A stretch of 64,000 nt of DNA, from NCBI RefSeq assembly GCF_023822025.1, contig NZ_CP082909.1:4055001-4119000 (forward strand), read 5' to 3'. The notes beneath the pieces were generated by a model. That model was not told where the DNA came from, did not search any database, and saw nothing but the letters and a program-made list of their open reading frames with translations. Of the stretch, positions 18,955 to 28,413 are shown piece after piece (position 1 is the first letter of the stretch; the number at the start of each line of letters is the position of its first letter). The DNA is from Endozoicomonas sp. 4G. Its GTDB lineage: Bacteria; Pseudomonadota; Gammaproteobacteria; Pseudomonadales; Endozoicomonadaceae. Made by a program: the position numbers and the translations under genes.

Positions 18955-19730
18955 TGCAGATGTATTTTTGACGGATTCCGATCTGAAGTCGGTTTTATAG
19001 TCATCGTATGTGAAGGTTTGGGAGTACGTGTCAGCAGTCTGTAATTGATGGAGAGAATCACTGTGACGGGCTTATCATCAGGTGTCGGTAAGGGCAGAGA
19101 GCGCTCAATGGCTTTCAGGCTGCTGGCTTCTAGTCCCTTTTTACCGGCCAGCATACTGACCTTGCCCAATGTTCCGTCAGAGTTGATGTCAATTTTTATT
19201 TTTACCTCACCTTCCAGTCGTCTCCTTTTAGCTTGATAGGGGTACACCTTATAGCGATTGATCCGGTATTGAAGCTGAGCCACCCACTCTTGAAAGGTCT
19301 CGGACTCTGTGCTTCCAGCTCCCTGGTTGGTCAGTTCAATACTTGCCTTTTCTGATGTCTGTTGACTGACAACCGGAGCGGGAGGCTCTGCTGGCTTGAC
19401 GTCCTTGTGTTTTTTTTCTTTGTGGTCAGCTGGTTTTTTCGGAACCTTTTTCTTTTCCACCCTGGTCGTTATGGCTTCCTTGATCTCGGTTTTTTCGGTC
19501 GTTTGCGTGTGCTCAGTGCTTTCCCCCTGAGTATCCCGTTTTTGTGATTTCGAGTCGGCAGTCTCTTCGTCAATGCTCAGGTTTTCTTCAATAACAGAAG
19601 TTATCGAGGATTCAGGGGCGACCAGTTTGAATTGCATCCCCGGTGTTTTGGCAGCAGCCACCAACTCCCCGCCGATTAAGCTCAAAAACGAGGTATGAAA
19701 AATCAGTGACAGGATCAGGGGGAGAGCCAA
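18951..19730 (-). CDS. TonB-family energy transducer protein
   Basis: The 259-residue protein has one N-terminal membrane segment (about 1-25). A long charged Pro/Lys/Glu linker includes VEKKKVPKKPADHKEKK. The C-terminal TonB fold (about 160-245) has YPYQAKRRRLEGEVKIKIDI, DGTLGKVSML and ILSINYRL. TonB proteins pass energy from ExbB/ExbD in the inner membrane to outer-membrane receptors. No exbB, exbD or receptor gene is nearby. Its stop overlaps the start of the phytase-like gene, so the two form an operon. Confidence 0.82.
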   Translation of the reverse strand: MALPLILSLIFHTSFLSLIGGELVAAAKTPGMQFKLVAPESSITSVIEENLSIDEETADSKSQKRDTQGESTEHTQTTEKTEIKEAITTRVEKKKVPKKPADHKEKKHKDVKPAEPPAPVVSQQTSEKASIELTNQGAGSTESETFQEWVAQLQYRINRYKVYPYQAKRRRLEGEVKIKIDINSDGTLGKVSMLAGKKGLEASSLKAIERSLPLPTPDDKPVTVILSINYRLLTRTPKPSHTMTIKPTSDRNPSKIHLQ

Positions 19731-19754
19731 GTGCCTGATGGTGGGCTCCTGTTT

Positions 19755-20945
19755 CTATTGGGCGATGAAAATCCCAAGACCCGGTATGACAAAAAAGGCC
19801 AACAGCAAATACAGGAACGCATAAGCGCGGTTCTTTACTGCCAGGTCAGACAGCTTCTCTGCCCCGTACAAAGGAATCTCACGTAACCACTTGATGCCAA
19901 AAATGAGCGCCACTGCAAACAGGTTGAAAAACAAGTGCACCAGGGCGATGGTCATTGCCGGTTCTGCTTCGGCACCGACAATGGCCGTTGCAGCCAGCAG
20001 GGCTGTGATGGTTGTCCCAATGTTGGCACCCAGAGTGACAGGGTACATCTGACGAACAGTGAACACACCACTGCCCACCAGAGGAACCATCAGGCTGGTG
20101 GTAGTAGACGACGATTGCACCATTACCGTCATGATGGTGCCGGAAGCGATACCTGAAACAGGGCCTCGCCCAATAGACTTGTGCAGTATATCCCTGGCAC
20201 GTCCGACCAGAACTTTTTTTAGCAACTTGCCCAGTCTCACGACAGAGCTGAAAATCAGGAAGATACCAATGCCGATCATCGTCAGGCCACCCAGTGTGGT
20301 ATCTGGCAGCAGCCCGGCAAACTCTTTGACAATATCCACGGCGGGTTTGGTCAGAGGCTTGACGAAATTCAGGCTGCCCACATCAATAGCGGAGCCACCG
20401 ACTACGGCTGCGGCAACATGCCTTGAAATTGTGCTCAGAAAGCCGGTCAACAGTTCCAGTGGCAGCAGAATCAGAACCGCCAGATAGTTAAAAAAGTCAT
20501 GAACCGTGGAAGCAGCAAAGGCCCGCTTAAAGGCTTTGTCACAACCCATATGACCCAGGCTGACCAGAGTGTTGGTGATGGTGGTACCAATATTGGCTCC
20601 CATAATCATGGGGATCGCCATGGTCACCGGCAAACCGCCCGCCACCAGACCCACGATAACAGAAGTCACTGTACTGGAAGACTGAACCAGAGCGGTTGCC
20701 AGGGTACCGGCAATCAGAGCCAGCACCGTGTTATTGGCAAAGCTGAACAGCTCGGCAGCAGCCTGCGCGCCGCCCACTGCCATTTTAAAACCGGAACCTA
20801 CGACACTGACGGCAACCAGAAGGGCATAGATCCAGAGGGTAACCCTCATCCAGATACGGCCATAGTGTTTGCTGGTGAGTTTGTAGTCGGCGTTTTTGAG
20901 TTTATAGTCAGCGCTGGTGCTGGCTTGACTTATTACTTCAGACAT
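19755..20945 (-). CDS. Na+/phosphate cotransporter family protein
   Basis: The 396-residue membrane protein has the two inverted QSSS repeats that define the Na/Pi cotransporter (NptA/SLC34) family: ALVQSSSTVTS and MVQSSSTTTSL. Each is embedded in paired hydrophobic hairpins with the GANIGTTIT motif. It should import or export phosphate coupled to sodium. A longer frame opens at 21062, but it would overlap the end of moeA. The ATG at 20945 (MSEVISQ), 37 bases after the moeA stop, is the better start. It is on the same strand as moeA and the tonB-like gene. Confidence 0.9.
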   Translation of the reverse strand: MSEVISQASTSADYKLKNADYKLTSKHYGRIWMRVTLWIYALLVAVSVVGSGFKMAVGGAQAAAELFSFANNTVLALIAGTLATALVQSSSTVTSVIVGLVAGGLPVTMAIPMIMGANIGTTITNTLVSLGHMGCDKAFKRAFAASTVHDFFNYLAVLILLPLELLTGFLSTISRHVAAAVVGGSAIDVGSLNFVKPLTKPAVDIVKEFAGLLPDTTLGGLTMIGIGIFLIFSSVVRLGKLLKKVLVGRARDILHKSIGRGPVSGIASGTIMTVMVQSSSTTTSLMVPLVGSGVFTVRQMYPVTLGANIGTTITALLAATAIVGAEAEPAMTIALVHLFFNLFAVALIFGIKWLREIPLYGAEKLSDLAVKNRAYAFLYLLLAFFVIPGLGIFIAQ

Positions 20946-20982
20946 TTTCTGCACCTTGGTGCTGTGTGAATAAAGTTTGCGG

Positions 20983-22221
20983 TCACCCAAGAACCTTATC
21001 GAACATCTGCACTTTAACGGTTTCTCCTGCATCAAGGTTGCCCTGAAGAGTCGGCAACACAATGAAACAGTTAGCCATGCTCATGGATCGGAGTATGCCC
21101 GATCCCTGACTTCCCGTTGTTACCACCTCGGCTTCTCCTTTCTCGTTAGTTGAGAGGATTCCCCTCTGGAACTCCAGACGGCCGGGTTGCTTCTTGAGGG
21201 GGGTGAGACAGGTTGCTGACAGTTCCGTCACAGGGGCGGGCTTTGCTCCCATCATACGACGCAACGCCGGTGCTGCCAGTTGTTGGAACGTCACCGTAGC
21301 GGAAACCGGATTGCCCGGAAGCCCGAAGAAAACACTGTTGGGAAGCCTGCCAAAGGCAAACGGCTTGCCGGGCTTAATGGCCAGTTTCCAGAAGGAAGTA
21401 TGGCCTATTTCATTAAGAATATCTTTGACAAAGTCAGCTTCACCCACGGACACCCCTCCGGAAGTAATCACCACATCGGACTGCTGGTCAGCTTTCAGAA
21501 AGGCTTCCCGGATTTCGTCACGATTATCCTGAAGCTTACCAAGGTCGATCACTTCTGCACCCAGTCGCTTGAGCATCGCTGACACTGCAAATCTGTTGCT
21601 GTCGTATATATCGCCCAGCCCCAATGCTTCACCGGGCAGTTTCAGTTCATCTCCCGTAGAAAAGAGCGCTACTTTAATTTTGCGAATGACAGGAACACTG
21701 GGGATTCCCAGGGAAGCCAGTAGCCCTATATCCTGTGTTTTGAAGACGTGACCTTGCTCAAACACCTGACAGCCTTCAGGAATGTCCTCACCGGCATAAC
21801 GAACATGACTGCCTGCCCGGGAGGGGAGCTTAGTGAAAGCAATGCCCTGCCCGGTTGTCTCTGTCTGTTCCTGCATGATGACCGTATCGGCCCCCTCGGG
21901 AATAGAAGCCCCGGTCATAATTCTTATACAGTGACCAGCAGGCAGAGTGCCCTGATAAGGATGCCCGGCCAGAGATTTTCCGGCCAGCGGCAGGACAGAA
22001 TGTTGTGCCAGATCACTGAAACGCACGGCATATCCGTCCATGGCTGAATTATCATGGGAGGGAACATTGACCGGCGAAATGATCCTGTCGGCAAGCACCC
22101 TGTCCAGACAGTCCGTCAGAGCCACCGTTTCCGTTTCGGTAACGATCGGTGTTTCCGTCATCAGTTTCTCCAGCCCTTCATGCAGGGTCATCAACCCTGG
22201 AGTAGAACAGCAGTCAGTCAT
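20983..22221 (-). CDS. moeA: Molybdopterin molybdenumtransferase
   Basis: The 412-residue protein has the MoeA domains in order: an N-terminal part with SAMDGYAVR and GEDI, the MogA-like domain with FSTGDEL and TSGGVSVGEADFVKDIL, KPGKPFAFG and GLPGNPVSA, and a C-terminal beta domain. It inserts molybdate into adenylylated molybdopterin. The length matches E. coli MoeA (411). Its start overlaps the mobB stop by four bases, giving a mobB-moeA operon. Confidence 0.95.
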   Translation of the reverse strand: MTDCCSTPGLMTLHEGLEKLMTETPIVTETETVALTDCLDRVLADRIISPVNVPSHDNSAMDGYAVRFSDLAQHSVLPLAGKSLAGHPYQGTLPAGHCIRIMTGASIPEGADTVIMQEQTETTGQGIAFTKLPSRAGSHVRYAGEDIPEGCQVFEQGHVFKTQDIGLLASLGIPSVPVIRKIKVALFSTGDELKLPGEALGLGDIYDSNRFAVSAMLKRLGAEVIDLGKLQDNRDEIREAFLKADQQSDVVITSGGVSVGEADFVKDILNEIGHTSFWKLAIKPGKPFAFGRLPNSVFFGLPGNPVSATVTFQQLAAPALRRMMGAKPAPVTELSATCLTPLKKQPGRLEFQRGILSTNEKGEAEVVTTGSQGSGILRSMSMANCFIVLPTLQGNLDAGETVKVQMFDKVLG

Positions 22222-22784
22222 TGATAGGTCTCCTTTTTAAAACTGTGTTTGAAACAAAAACGACAAATGAATTCAGCAATCTGCTCCGGATGATTAAGGT
22301 CCAGCAGAGGAAGTTCTGGATTGTCAGTTAAGGGAGTATCACAGGCTATTGCAATAATATTGGGATCTTTCAGGTAAAGCAGGGGGCGATCCAGATCCTG
22401 GCGGTGCAGTTCAATCTTCGGAAAGGCTTCGTCCCTGAAACCTTCAACAATCACCAGATCAAGACGGCTAGAGTCCAGCAACTGCAGTTCAGCCATTAGC
22501 CGGGGATCATTCGGTGCTTTTTTCTCGGTGTAACAGATCGATCGTTCAGGCGTACTCAGAAGCAGCTGGCTGCTGCCCGACTGTCTGAGACGATAACTGT
22601 CTTTACCGGGGGTATCAGGATCAACGCTGTGATGTGATGCTTTGACTATTCCAACGTCCAGCCCCCTGTTTATCAGCAGGGGGAGCAACTGTTCCAGCAG
22701 GGTGGTTTTACCCGTACCGCTGAATGCAGCCAGCCCGATAATGGGCAGGGGGAAGGATTGCAGTGAGGGGGTCGGCATTTGCAT
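22218..22784 (-). CDS. mobB: Molybdopterin-guanine dinucleotide biosynthesis adaptor protein
   Basis: The 188-residue P-loop protein has Walker A in AFSGTGKTTLLEQLLP (about residues 20-35) and the MobB signature VGIVKASHHSVDPDTPGKDSYRLR. It then has LDLVIVEGFRDEAFPKIELHR. MobB binds GTP and assists formation of the guanine dinucleotide form of the cofactor. It is first in the mobB-moeA operon. mobA is not in the window; moaA lies at 36010. Confidence 0.93.
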   Translation of the reverse strand: MQMPTPSLQSFPLPIIGLAAFSGTGKTTLLEQLLPLLINRGLDVGIVKASHHSVDPDTPGKDSYRLRQSGSSQLLLSTPERSICYTEKKAPNDPRLMAELQLLDSSRLDLVIVEGFRDEAFPKIELHRQDLDRPLLYLKDPNIIAIACDTPLTDNPELPLLDLNHPEQIAEFICRFCFKHSFKKETYQ

Positions 22785-22981
22785 TCCTGATCATTGATTG
22801 AGTGCGCGGAAGTCTATTGAAATATCCGTTGCTACTCAATCACTGGGCGGTGCAACCCCCTGATTGCCAACCACCGACCAAAGACTGGTACAATCGTCTT
22901 GTCGTGTCGGTCTGGACACTATTTTTCCGTTAGTTCTTCAGGTTTACAGCCTTATCGAAGCAGGAGCATTGGAGTAACCCT

Positions 22982-25279
22982 ATGAATAAAAAGGAGCTGA
23001 GTGAGCGGGATATCTGCACTAAATACATTACGCCCGCTTTAGAGAAAGCTGGCTGGGATATACAAACGCAGATACGCGAGGAAGTCACATTTGCAGTAGG
23101 TCGGGTCACCCTGAAAGGAACCCTGTGCAGTCGTGGCGAAAAACGTCGGGCAGACTACCTGCTTTCCTATAACGATGGTTTGCCCATCGCTGTAATTGAG
23201 GCAAAAGACAATAATCACAGTGTGGGAGCCGGGTTACAGCAAGCTCTGGAATATTCCGATCATCTGGACACGCCCTTTGTATTTTCCAGTAATGGCGATG
23301 GCTTTATCTTCCACGACAAAACTGGCCTTTCAAAGGTTGTTGAATCCGAATTAACCATGGATCAGTTTCCATCTCCGGAAGCTTTATGGAAATCCTACTG
23401 TCAATGGAAACAGCTGACTGCTGCTGAGCAGCAAAGCATCAGTGCTCCGTTCCATATCGATAAAGACGGCAAAAGGCCGCGTTACTATCAGGCGAATGCG
23501 ATCAACCGCACGATTGAGGCTATCGCCAGAGGTCAAGATCGCATTCTGCTGGTTATGGCTACGGGGACCGGCAAAACTTACACAGCATTCCAGATCATCT
23601 GGCGATTGTGGAAGTCGAAACAGAAGAAACGCATACTGTTTCTGGCCGATCGCAACATTCTGGTCGATCAGACTAAAAACAATGACTTCAAGCCCTTTGG
23701 CTCCGCCATGACGAAAATCACCAAACGGCAGGTCAACAAGTCCTTTCAAATTTACCTCTGCCTGTATCAGGCTGTGACAGGCAAAACGGAAGAGCAAAAC
23801 ATCTTTAAACAGTTCTCGCCCGATTTCTTTGACCTGATCGTTGTGGATGAGTGTCACCGTGGCAGCGCCAAAAAAAACTCCGCATGGCGGGAAGTATTGG
23901 ACTACTTTTGGGGCGCTAGCCAGATCGGCCTGACCGCCACACCGAAAGAGACCAAAGATGTCTCCAACGCGACCTACTTTGGCGAACCGGTATACACCTA
24001 TTCATTGAAGCAGGGGATTGACGACGGCTACCTGGCACCCTACAAAGTCATCCGTATCGACATAGACGTAGACTTGGATAGCTGGAGGCCGAAACCCGGC
24101 CAGCAAGACAAATACGGCAACCTGATTGAAGACCGTATTTATAATCGCAAAGACATCAACCGCCACATTGCCTTTGATGAGCGTACTCAACTGGTCGCCA
24201 TGAAAATCACCGAATACCTCCAGCAAACCGGTGAATTTCAGAAGACCATCGTCTTCTGTGACGACACCGACCATGCCGAAAGCATGCGCCGTGCCCTGGT
24301 CAACCTGAACCCGGAACGGGTCGCAGAGAACCGTAAATACATCATGCGCATCACCGGAGAGGATAAAGACGGTAAGGCCGAGCTGGATAACTTTATCAAC
24401 CCGGAATCCCGTTACCCGGTCATCGCCACCACCAGCAAACTGCTGAGTACCGGGGTCGATGCCAAAACCTGCAAACTCGTGGTACTGGACCAGAACATCG
24501 AATCCATGACCGAGTTCAAACAGATCATTGGCCGGGGTACCCGCATTGATGAAGAGCACGACAAATACTGGTTCACCATCATGGACTTTAAAGGTGCGAC
24601 CAAACTCTTCAAAGATGAGAAGTTTGATGGCGACCCAGATGTTATCTACGAACCGAAGCCAGACAAGAAGACATTGCCGCCCGGTGGAGTCGGCGAACCT
24701 CGCATCAAATACCAGGTAAAGGGTGAAAACATTAACATCGCCAGCATCCGTGAACAGCACATGACCATGGATGGTGAACTGGTCACCACCTCACTGCAAG
24801 ACCACACCTGCGACAAAGTAAAACAGCAGTTCAAGAGTCTTGATGAGTTTCTGCGCAAATGGTCCACGGCGGATAAAAAGCAGGCCATCATCAAAGAACT
24901 CTCCGAACAGGGCGTCTACTGGGAGGAACTGCAGGTATTGGTGAAAGAGAAGCAAGGCGTTGATATGGATCCCTTCGACCTCATCTGCCATGTGGTCTAC
25001 GATCAACCGGCGCTCACCCGCAAAGAGCGGGCCGATCAGGTGATCAAACGGGATTACTTTACCCGCTACGAGGGGCAGGCCCGGAAGGTGCTGGAGGCTT
25101 TGCTGGAAAAATATGCCGATAACGGTATCGAGCCCATTGAAGATGTTAAGATCCTCTACCTGGCGCCCTTTTCCACCCTTGGCTCCCCAATGGAGCTGAT
25201 CGAATCCTTCGGGGGCAGGCAAGAGTACCAGAAAGCGGTACAATCCCTTGAGCAGGAAATCTACGCCAGCCTCGCTTAA
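22982..25279 (+). CDS. hsdR: Type I restriction enzyme R subunit
   Basis: The 765-residue subunit has an N-terminal PD-(D/E)xK nuclease core (RADYLLSYNDGLPIAVIEAK, with D and ExK, about residues 51-80). Superfamily 2 helicase motifs follow: MATGTGKTYTAF, VVDECHRG (DEAD-like), GLTATP and IGRGTRID. It ends with an EcoEI-type C-terminal domain, and its size fits the shorter HsdR group. It translocates and cuts unmodified DNA in the HsdR2M2S complex. The ATG has GGAG eight bases upstream. It is first in the order hsdR-hsdM-hsdS, 72 bases from hsdM. All motifs are intact, unlike hsdS downstream. Confidence 0.95.
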   Translation: MNKKELSERDICTKYITPALEKAGWDIQTQIREEVTFAVGRVTLKGTLCSRGEKRRADYLLSYNDGLPIAVIEAKDNNHSVGAGLQQALEYSDHLDTPFVFSSNGDGFIFHDKTGLSKVVESELTMDQFPSPEALWKSYCQWKQLTAAEQQSISAPFHIDKDGKRPRYYQANAINRTIEAIARGQDRILLVMATGTGKTYTAFQIIWRLWKSKQKKRILFLADRNILVDQTKNNDFKPFGSAMTKITKRQVNKSFQIYLCLYQAVTGKTEEQNIFKQFSPDFFDLIVVDECHRGSAKKNSAWREVLDYFWGASQIGLTATPKETKDVSNATYFGEPVYTYSLKQGIDDGYLAPYKVIRIDIDVDLDSWRPKPGQQDKYGNLIEDRIYNRKDINRHIAFDERTQLVAMKITEYLQQTGEFQKTIVFCDDTDHAESMRRALVNLNPERVAENRKYIMRITGEDKDGKAELDNFINPESRYPVIATTSKLLSTGVDAKTCKLVVLDQNIESMTEFKQIIGRGTRIDEEHDKYWFTIMDFKGATKLFKDEKFDGDPDVIYEPKPDKKTLPPGGVGEPRIKYQVKGENINIASIREQHMTMDGELVTTSLQDHTCDKVKQQFKSLDEFLRKWSTADKKQAIIKELSEQGVYWEELQVLVKEKQGVDMDPFDLICHVVYDQPALTRKERADQVIKRDYFTRYEGQARKVLEALLEKYADNGIEPIEDVKILYLAPFSTLGSPMELIESFGGRQEYQKAVQSLEQEIYASLA

Positions 25280-25351
25280 CCTCCCTTATTATTTTTACCC
25301 TGCGGCAGTCCGCCGAGACTGCCCTGATTGAACAGTATTCAGGAAACCAGC

Positions 25352-27064
25352 ATGTCTATCAGTTCCACCATCAAAGCCATTCAGGACATTATGCGTAAAG
25401 ACGTCGGTGTCGATGGTGATGCCCAGCGAATCGGCCAGTTGGTCTGGATGCTGTTCCTGAAAATCTACGACGACCGTGAGCGGGAATGGGAGCTAATGAA
25501 CGACAATTACCGTTCACCTATCCCGGAGAAACTGCGTTGGCGTCACTGGGCAGCAGACGACGAAGGCATTACCGGTAATGACCTGAAAACCTTTATTGAC
25601 GACGAACTGTTTGACGGCTTGCAACGACTGCCCGGCGTTCGCGATGACCCACGTGCCGCCGTGATTCAAAGCGTTTTTGAAGATGCCTACAACTACATGA
25701 AGTCCGGCCAGCTGATTCGCGAGGTCATCAACAAAATCCAGGCGGGTATCGACTTCAACAAATCCAAAGAGCGTCACGCCTTTGGGGATATGTATGAGCA
25801 GATTCTGAAAGACCTGCAAAGCGCTGGCAATGCCGGGGAGTTCTACACGCCAAGGGCGGTCACCGAATTTATGGTCAACCGGGTAGACCCGAAGCTCGGC
25901 GAATCAGTCATGGATCCTGCGTGCGGCACCGGCGGCTTCCTCACCTGCACCATCGAGCACAAGCGCAAGCACTATGTGCACACCCCGGAAGATGCGCAGG
26001 CACTTCAGGCCAGCATTCATGGCGTCGAGAAAAAACCCCTGCCTCACCTGCTGGCCACCACCAATATGATCCTGCACGGCATTGAGGTACCCAACCAGAT
26101 ACGGCACGACAACACCCTGAAAAAGCCCTACAACGACTGGTCAGAGAAAGACCGGGTGAACGTCATCGTTGCCAATCCTCCCTTTGGTGGCATGGAAGAA
26201 GACGGTATCGAAAGCAACTTCCCCACTGCCTTTCGCACCCGTGAAACCGCCGACCTCTTTATGCTGTTGTTCATTCATCTGCTGAAAGACGGTGGTCGTG
26301 CAGCCGTAGTACTGCCCGATGGCTTTATGTTTGGCGATGGCATGAAAGCCCGCCTCAAGGAAAAACTGCTGACGGAGTGCAACCTGCACACCGTCGTGCG
26401 CCTGCCCAAGAAAGTCTTTGCGCCCTATACCGACATTTCCACCAACCTGCTGTTCTTCACCAAAGGCCAGCCCACCGACACCATCTGGTTCTATGAGCAC
26501 CCTTACCCGGAAGGTCAGAAAAGTTACAGCAAAACCAAACCCATGCGGTTTGACGAGTTTGCCCCTGAAATCCAGTGGTGGGGCGATGAAGCCGATGGAT
26601 TTAGCACCCGTACCGAGTCAGAGCAGGCATGGGCGGTGGATTTCAAACAGATCATGGAAGACGCCAGGGCCAAGGCCAAACCCCACTGGGACAAGGCTAA
26701 TGAACTGGGCGATGAGATATCCGGCCTGACTTCTCTTGTCCGACAGCTTAAAAACCAACTGAAAGAGCTGGACAAGAAAAGTCCGGAACGCCCGGTACTG
26801 AATCAGCAGATTGGCCAGCACAGTGCCGAAATCAAAACCCTGAAAGCAAAGGCCAGCAAAGCCAAAGAGGCCGGTGATGCCCTGTACTGGCCGATCTTCA
26901 ACCTGAACATAAAAAACCCGCACCGGGCAGAGCAGGTGAGCCACGACCCAAAAGTACTGCTGGCACACTACCAGCAGCAGCAACAGTCCATGACCGACAC
27001 CCGTCGTAAAATCAAGGCGATTCTGGATGTTGCCCTGTCGTCTACAACGGGGGAACAAGCATGA
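25352..27064 (+). CDS. hsdM: Type I restriction-modification DNA methyltransferase, M subunit
   Basis: The 570-residue N6-adenine methyltransferase has an HsdM_N helical domain, then GEFYTPRAV, the SAM motif DPACGTGGFL and the catalytic NPPF (NPPFGG). A C-terminal coiled region (about 450-510) follows that contacts HsdS. A TTG start at 25328 is possible, but the ATG at 25352 has AGGAAA at the right distance. Its stop overlaps the hsdS start by four bases (ATGA). It methylates the host recognition site as M2S1; target choice depends on HsdS, which is interrupted here. Confidence 0.95.
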   Translation: MSISSTIKAIQDIMRKDVGVDGDAQRIGQLVWMLFLKIYDDREREWELMNDNYRSPIPEKLRWRHWAADDEGITGNDLKTFIDDELFDGLQRLPGVRDDPRAAVIQSVFEDAYNYMKSGQLIREVINKIQAGIDFNKSKERHAFGDMYEQILKDLQSAGNAGEFYTPRAVTEFMVNRVDPKLGESVMDPACGTGGFLTCTIEHKRKHYVHTPEDAQALQASIHGVEKKPLPHLLATTNMILHGIEVPNQIRHDNTLKKPYNDWSEKDRVNVIVANPPFGGMEEDGIESNFPTAFRTRETADLFMLLFIHLLKDGGRAAVVLPDGFMFGDGMKARLKEKLLTECNLHTVVRLPKKVFAPYTDISTNLLFFTKGQPTDTIWFYEHPYPEGQKSYSKTKPMRFDEFAPEIQWWGDEADGFSTRTESEQAWAVDFKQIMEDARAKAKPHWDKANELGDEISGLTSLVRQLKNQLKELDKKSPERPVLNQQIGQHSAEIKTLKAKASKAKEAGDALYWPIFNLNIKNPHRAEQVSHDPKVLLAHYQQQQQSMTDTRRKIKAILDVALSSTTGEQA

Positions 27065-28413
27065 TTGAGACGATGCTGACTGAACATCTGGAGCTGTTGA
27101 CGACAACCCACACCACCCGTTCAGCCAGTGGCCGGGGCAAAGGTAACAAACTGGAACTGACGGGTATTAAAAAGCTGCGGGAGTTGATTCTGGAGCTGGC
27201 GGTGCGGGGGAAGCTGGTGGCGCAGAATCCGGAGGATGAACCGGCTTCTGTGCTGTTGGAGCGGATTAGAGTAGAGAGAGAAAGATTAGCAAAGAGCAAG
27301 CAAATCAAGAAACCCAAAAAGTTTTCTGACATCAAAGATGAGGAAAAGCCTTACAGTAACCTCCCGTTTCAATGGCAGTGGGTAAGGCTAAATGATTTAG
27401 GTGATTGGGGGGCAGGTGCCACACCTAAGAGAGGAAATTCTGAGTTCTACGGAGGTGATATTCCTTGGTTCAAATCAGGTGAACTGGTTGCTGACTACAT
27501 TTTCCAATCTGAAGAAACAGTTACAGAAGCGGCTCTTAAAAAAACGTCACTTAGATATAACAATATCGGTGATGTGCTTGTCGCAATGTACGGGGCAACA
27601 ATTGGTAAAACTGCAATTCTAAATGTCAGGGCTACCACGAACCAAGCAGTATGTGCCTGCACCCCATTTACAGGTTTTATAAATACATACCTTTTAGTTG
27701 TACTCAAAGCCTTCAAAGGCCGGTTGATCAATATGGGAGCAGGAGGAGCCCAACCCAATATCTCAAAAGAGAAAATAATTACCAGTGTCATAGCCCTTCC
27801 ACCTGAAGCTGAACAGCACCGCATCGTAACCAAGGTCGATGAACTGATGACCCTGTGCGACCAACTGGAACAGGAAGAAACCGACAGCATCGCCGCCCAC
27901 CAAACGCTGGTGGATGCCATGCTCACCACCCTGACCGACAGCAAAGACGCCTCCGAACTGGCAGAAAACTGGTCACTGGTGGCAGAGCATTTCGACACCC
28001 TGTTCACCACCGAAGCCAGCATTACCCGACTGCGACAGACCATTCTGCAACTGGCGGTCATGGGGCGACTGGTGCCACAGAACCCAGAAGATGAACCGGC
28101 AGCCAAGCTGTTGGAGCGTATTGCGGCAGAGAAAGTAAAACTAATTGCAGAGAAGCAGATCGCTAAACAAAAGCCGTTGCCAACCATCACTGATGAAGAC
28201 ATGCCATTTGAACTACCCTATGGCTGGTCCTGGGCTCGTCTGGAAGATGTCGTTGTTATTTATAGTGGCATTACTAAAGGTAGAAAGCTGGGAGATCGGG
28301 AGTTGGTTTCCGTACCTTATCTGCGTGTCGCCAATGTGCAACGTGCTCATCTGGTACTGGATAAAATCAAGGCTCTTCAGGGATATCTGTGGGTAAAACC
28401 AGCCAGCCTGTGA
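27061..28413 (+). pseudogene. hsdS: Type I specificity subunit, N-terminal part cut by ISL3 element
   Basis: The gene encodes 437 native residues. The first target recognition domain begins near FQWQWVRLNDLG, followed by the central coiled repeat with EQHRIVTKVDELMTLCDQL. The start of the second recognition domain (PFELPYGWSWARLEDV) is also present. The insertion element then begins at 28371 and adds 14 foreign residues before a stop at 28413. Removing the element and one copy of the 8-bp target duplication joins this part to 29913-30363 in frame, giving a 586-residue HsdS. The break is therefore recent and otherwise undamaged. The truncated 450-residue product keeps recognition domain 1 and might act as a half-subunit dimer, but that is speculation. 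Confidence 0.93.

Noticed and set aside
20946..21062. N-terminal extension of the Na/Pi cotransporter
   Set aside because: It would overlap the 3' end of moeA and has no family similarity; the ATG at 20945 is better.
24002..24760. 252-codon minus-strand frame inside hsdR
   Set aside because: It is antisense to the helicase core of hsdR, whose motifs are intact on the plus strand.
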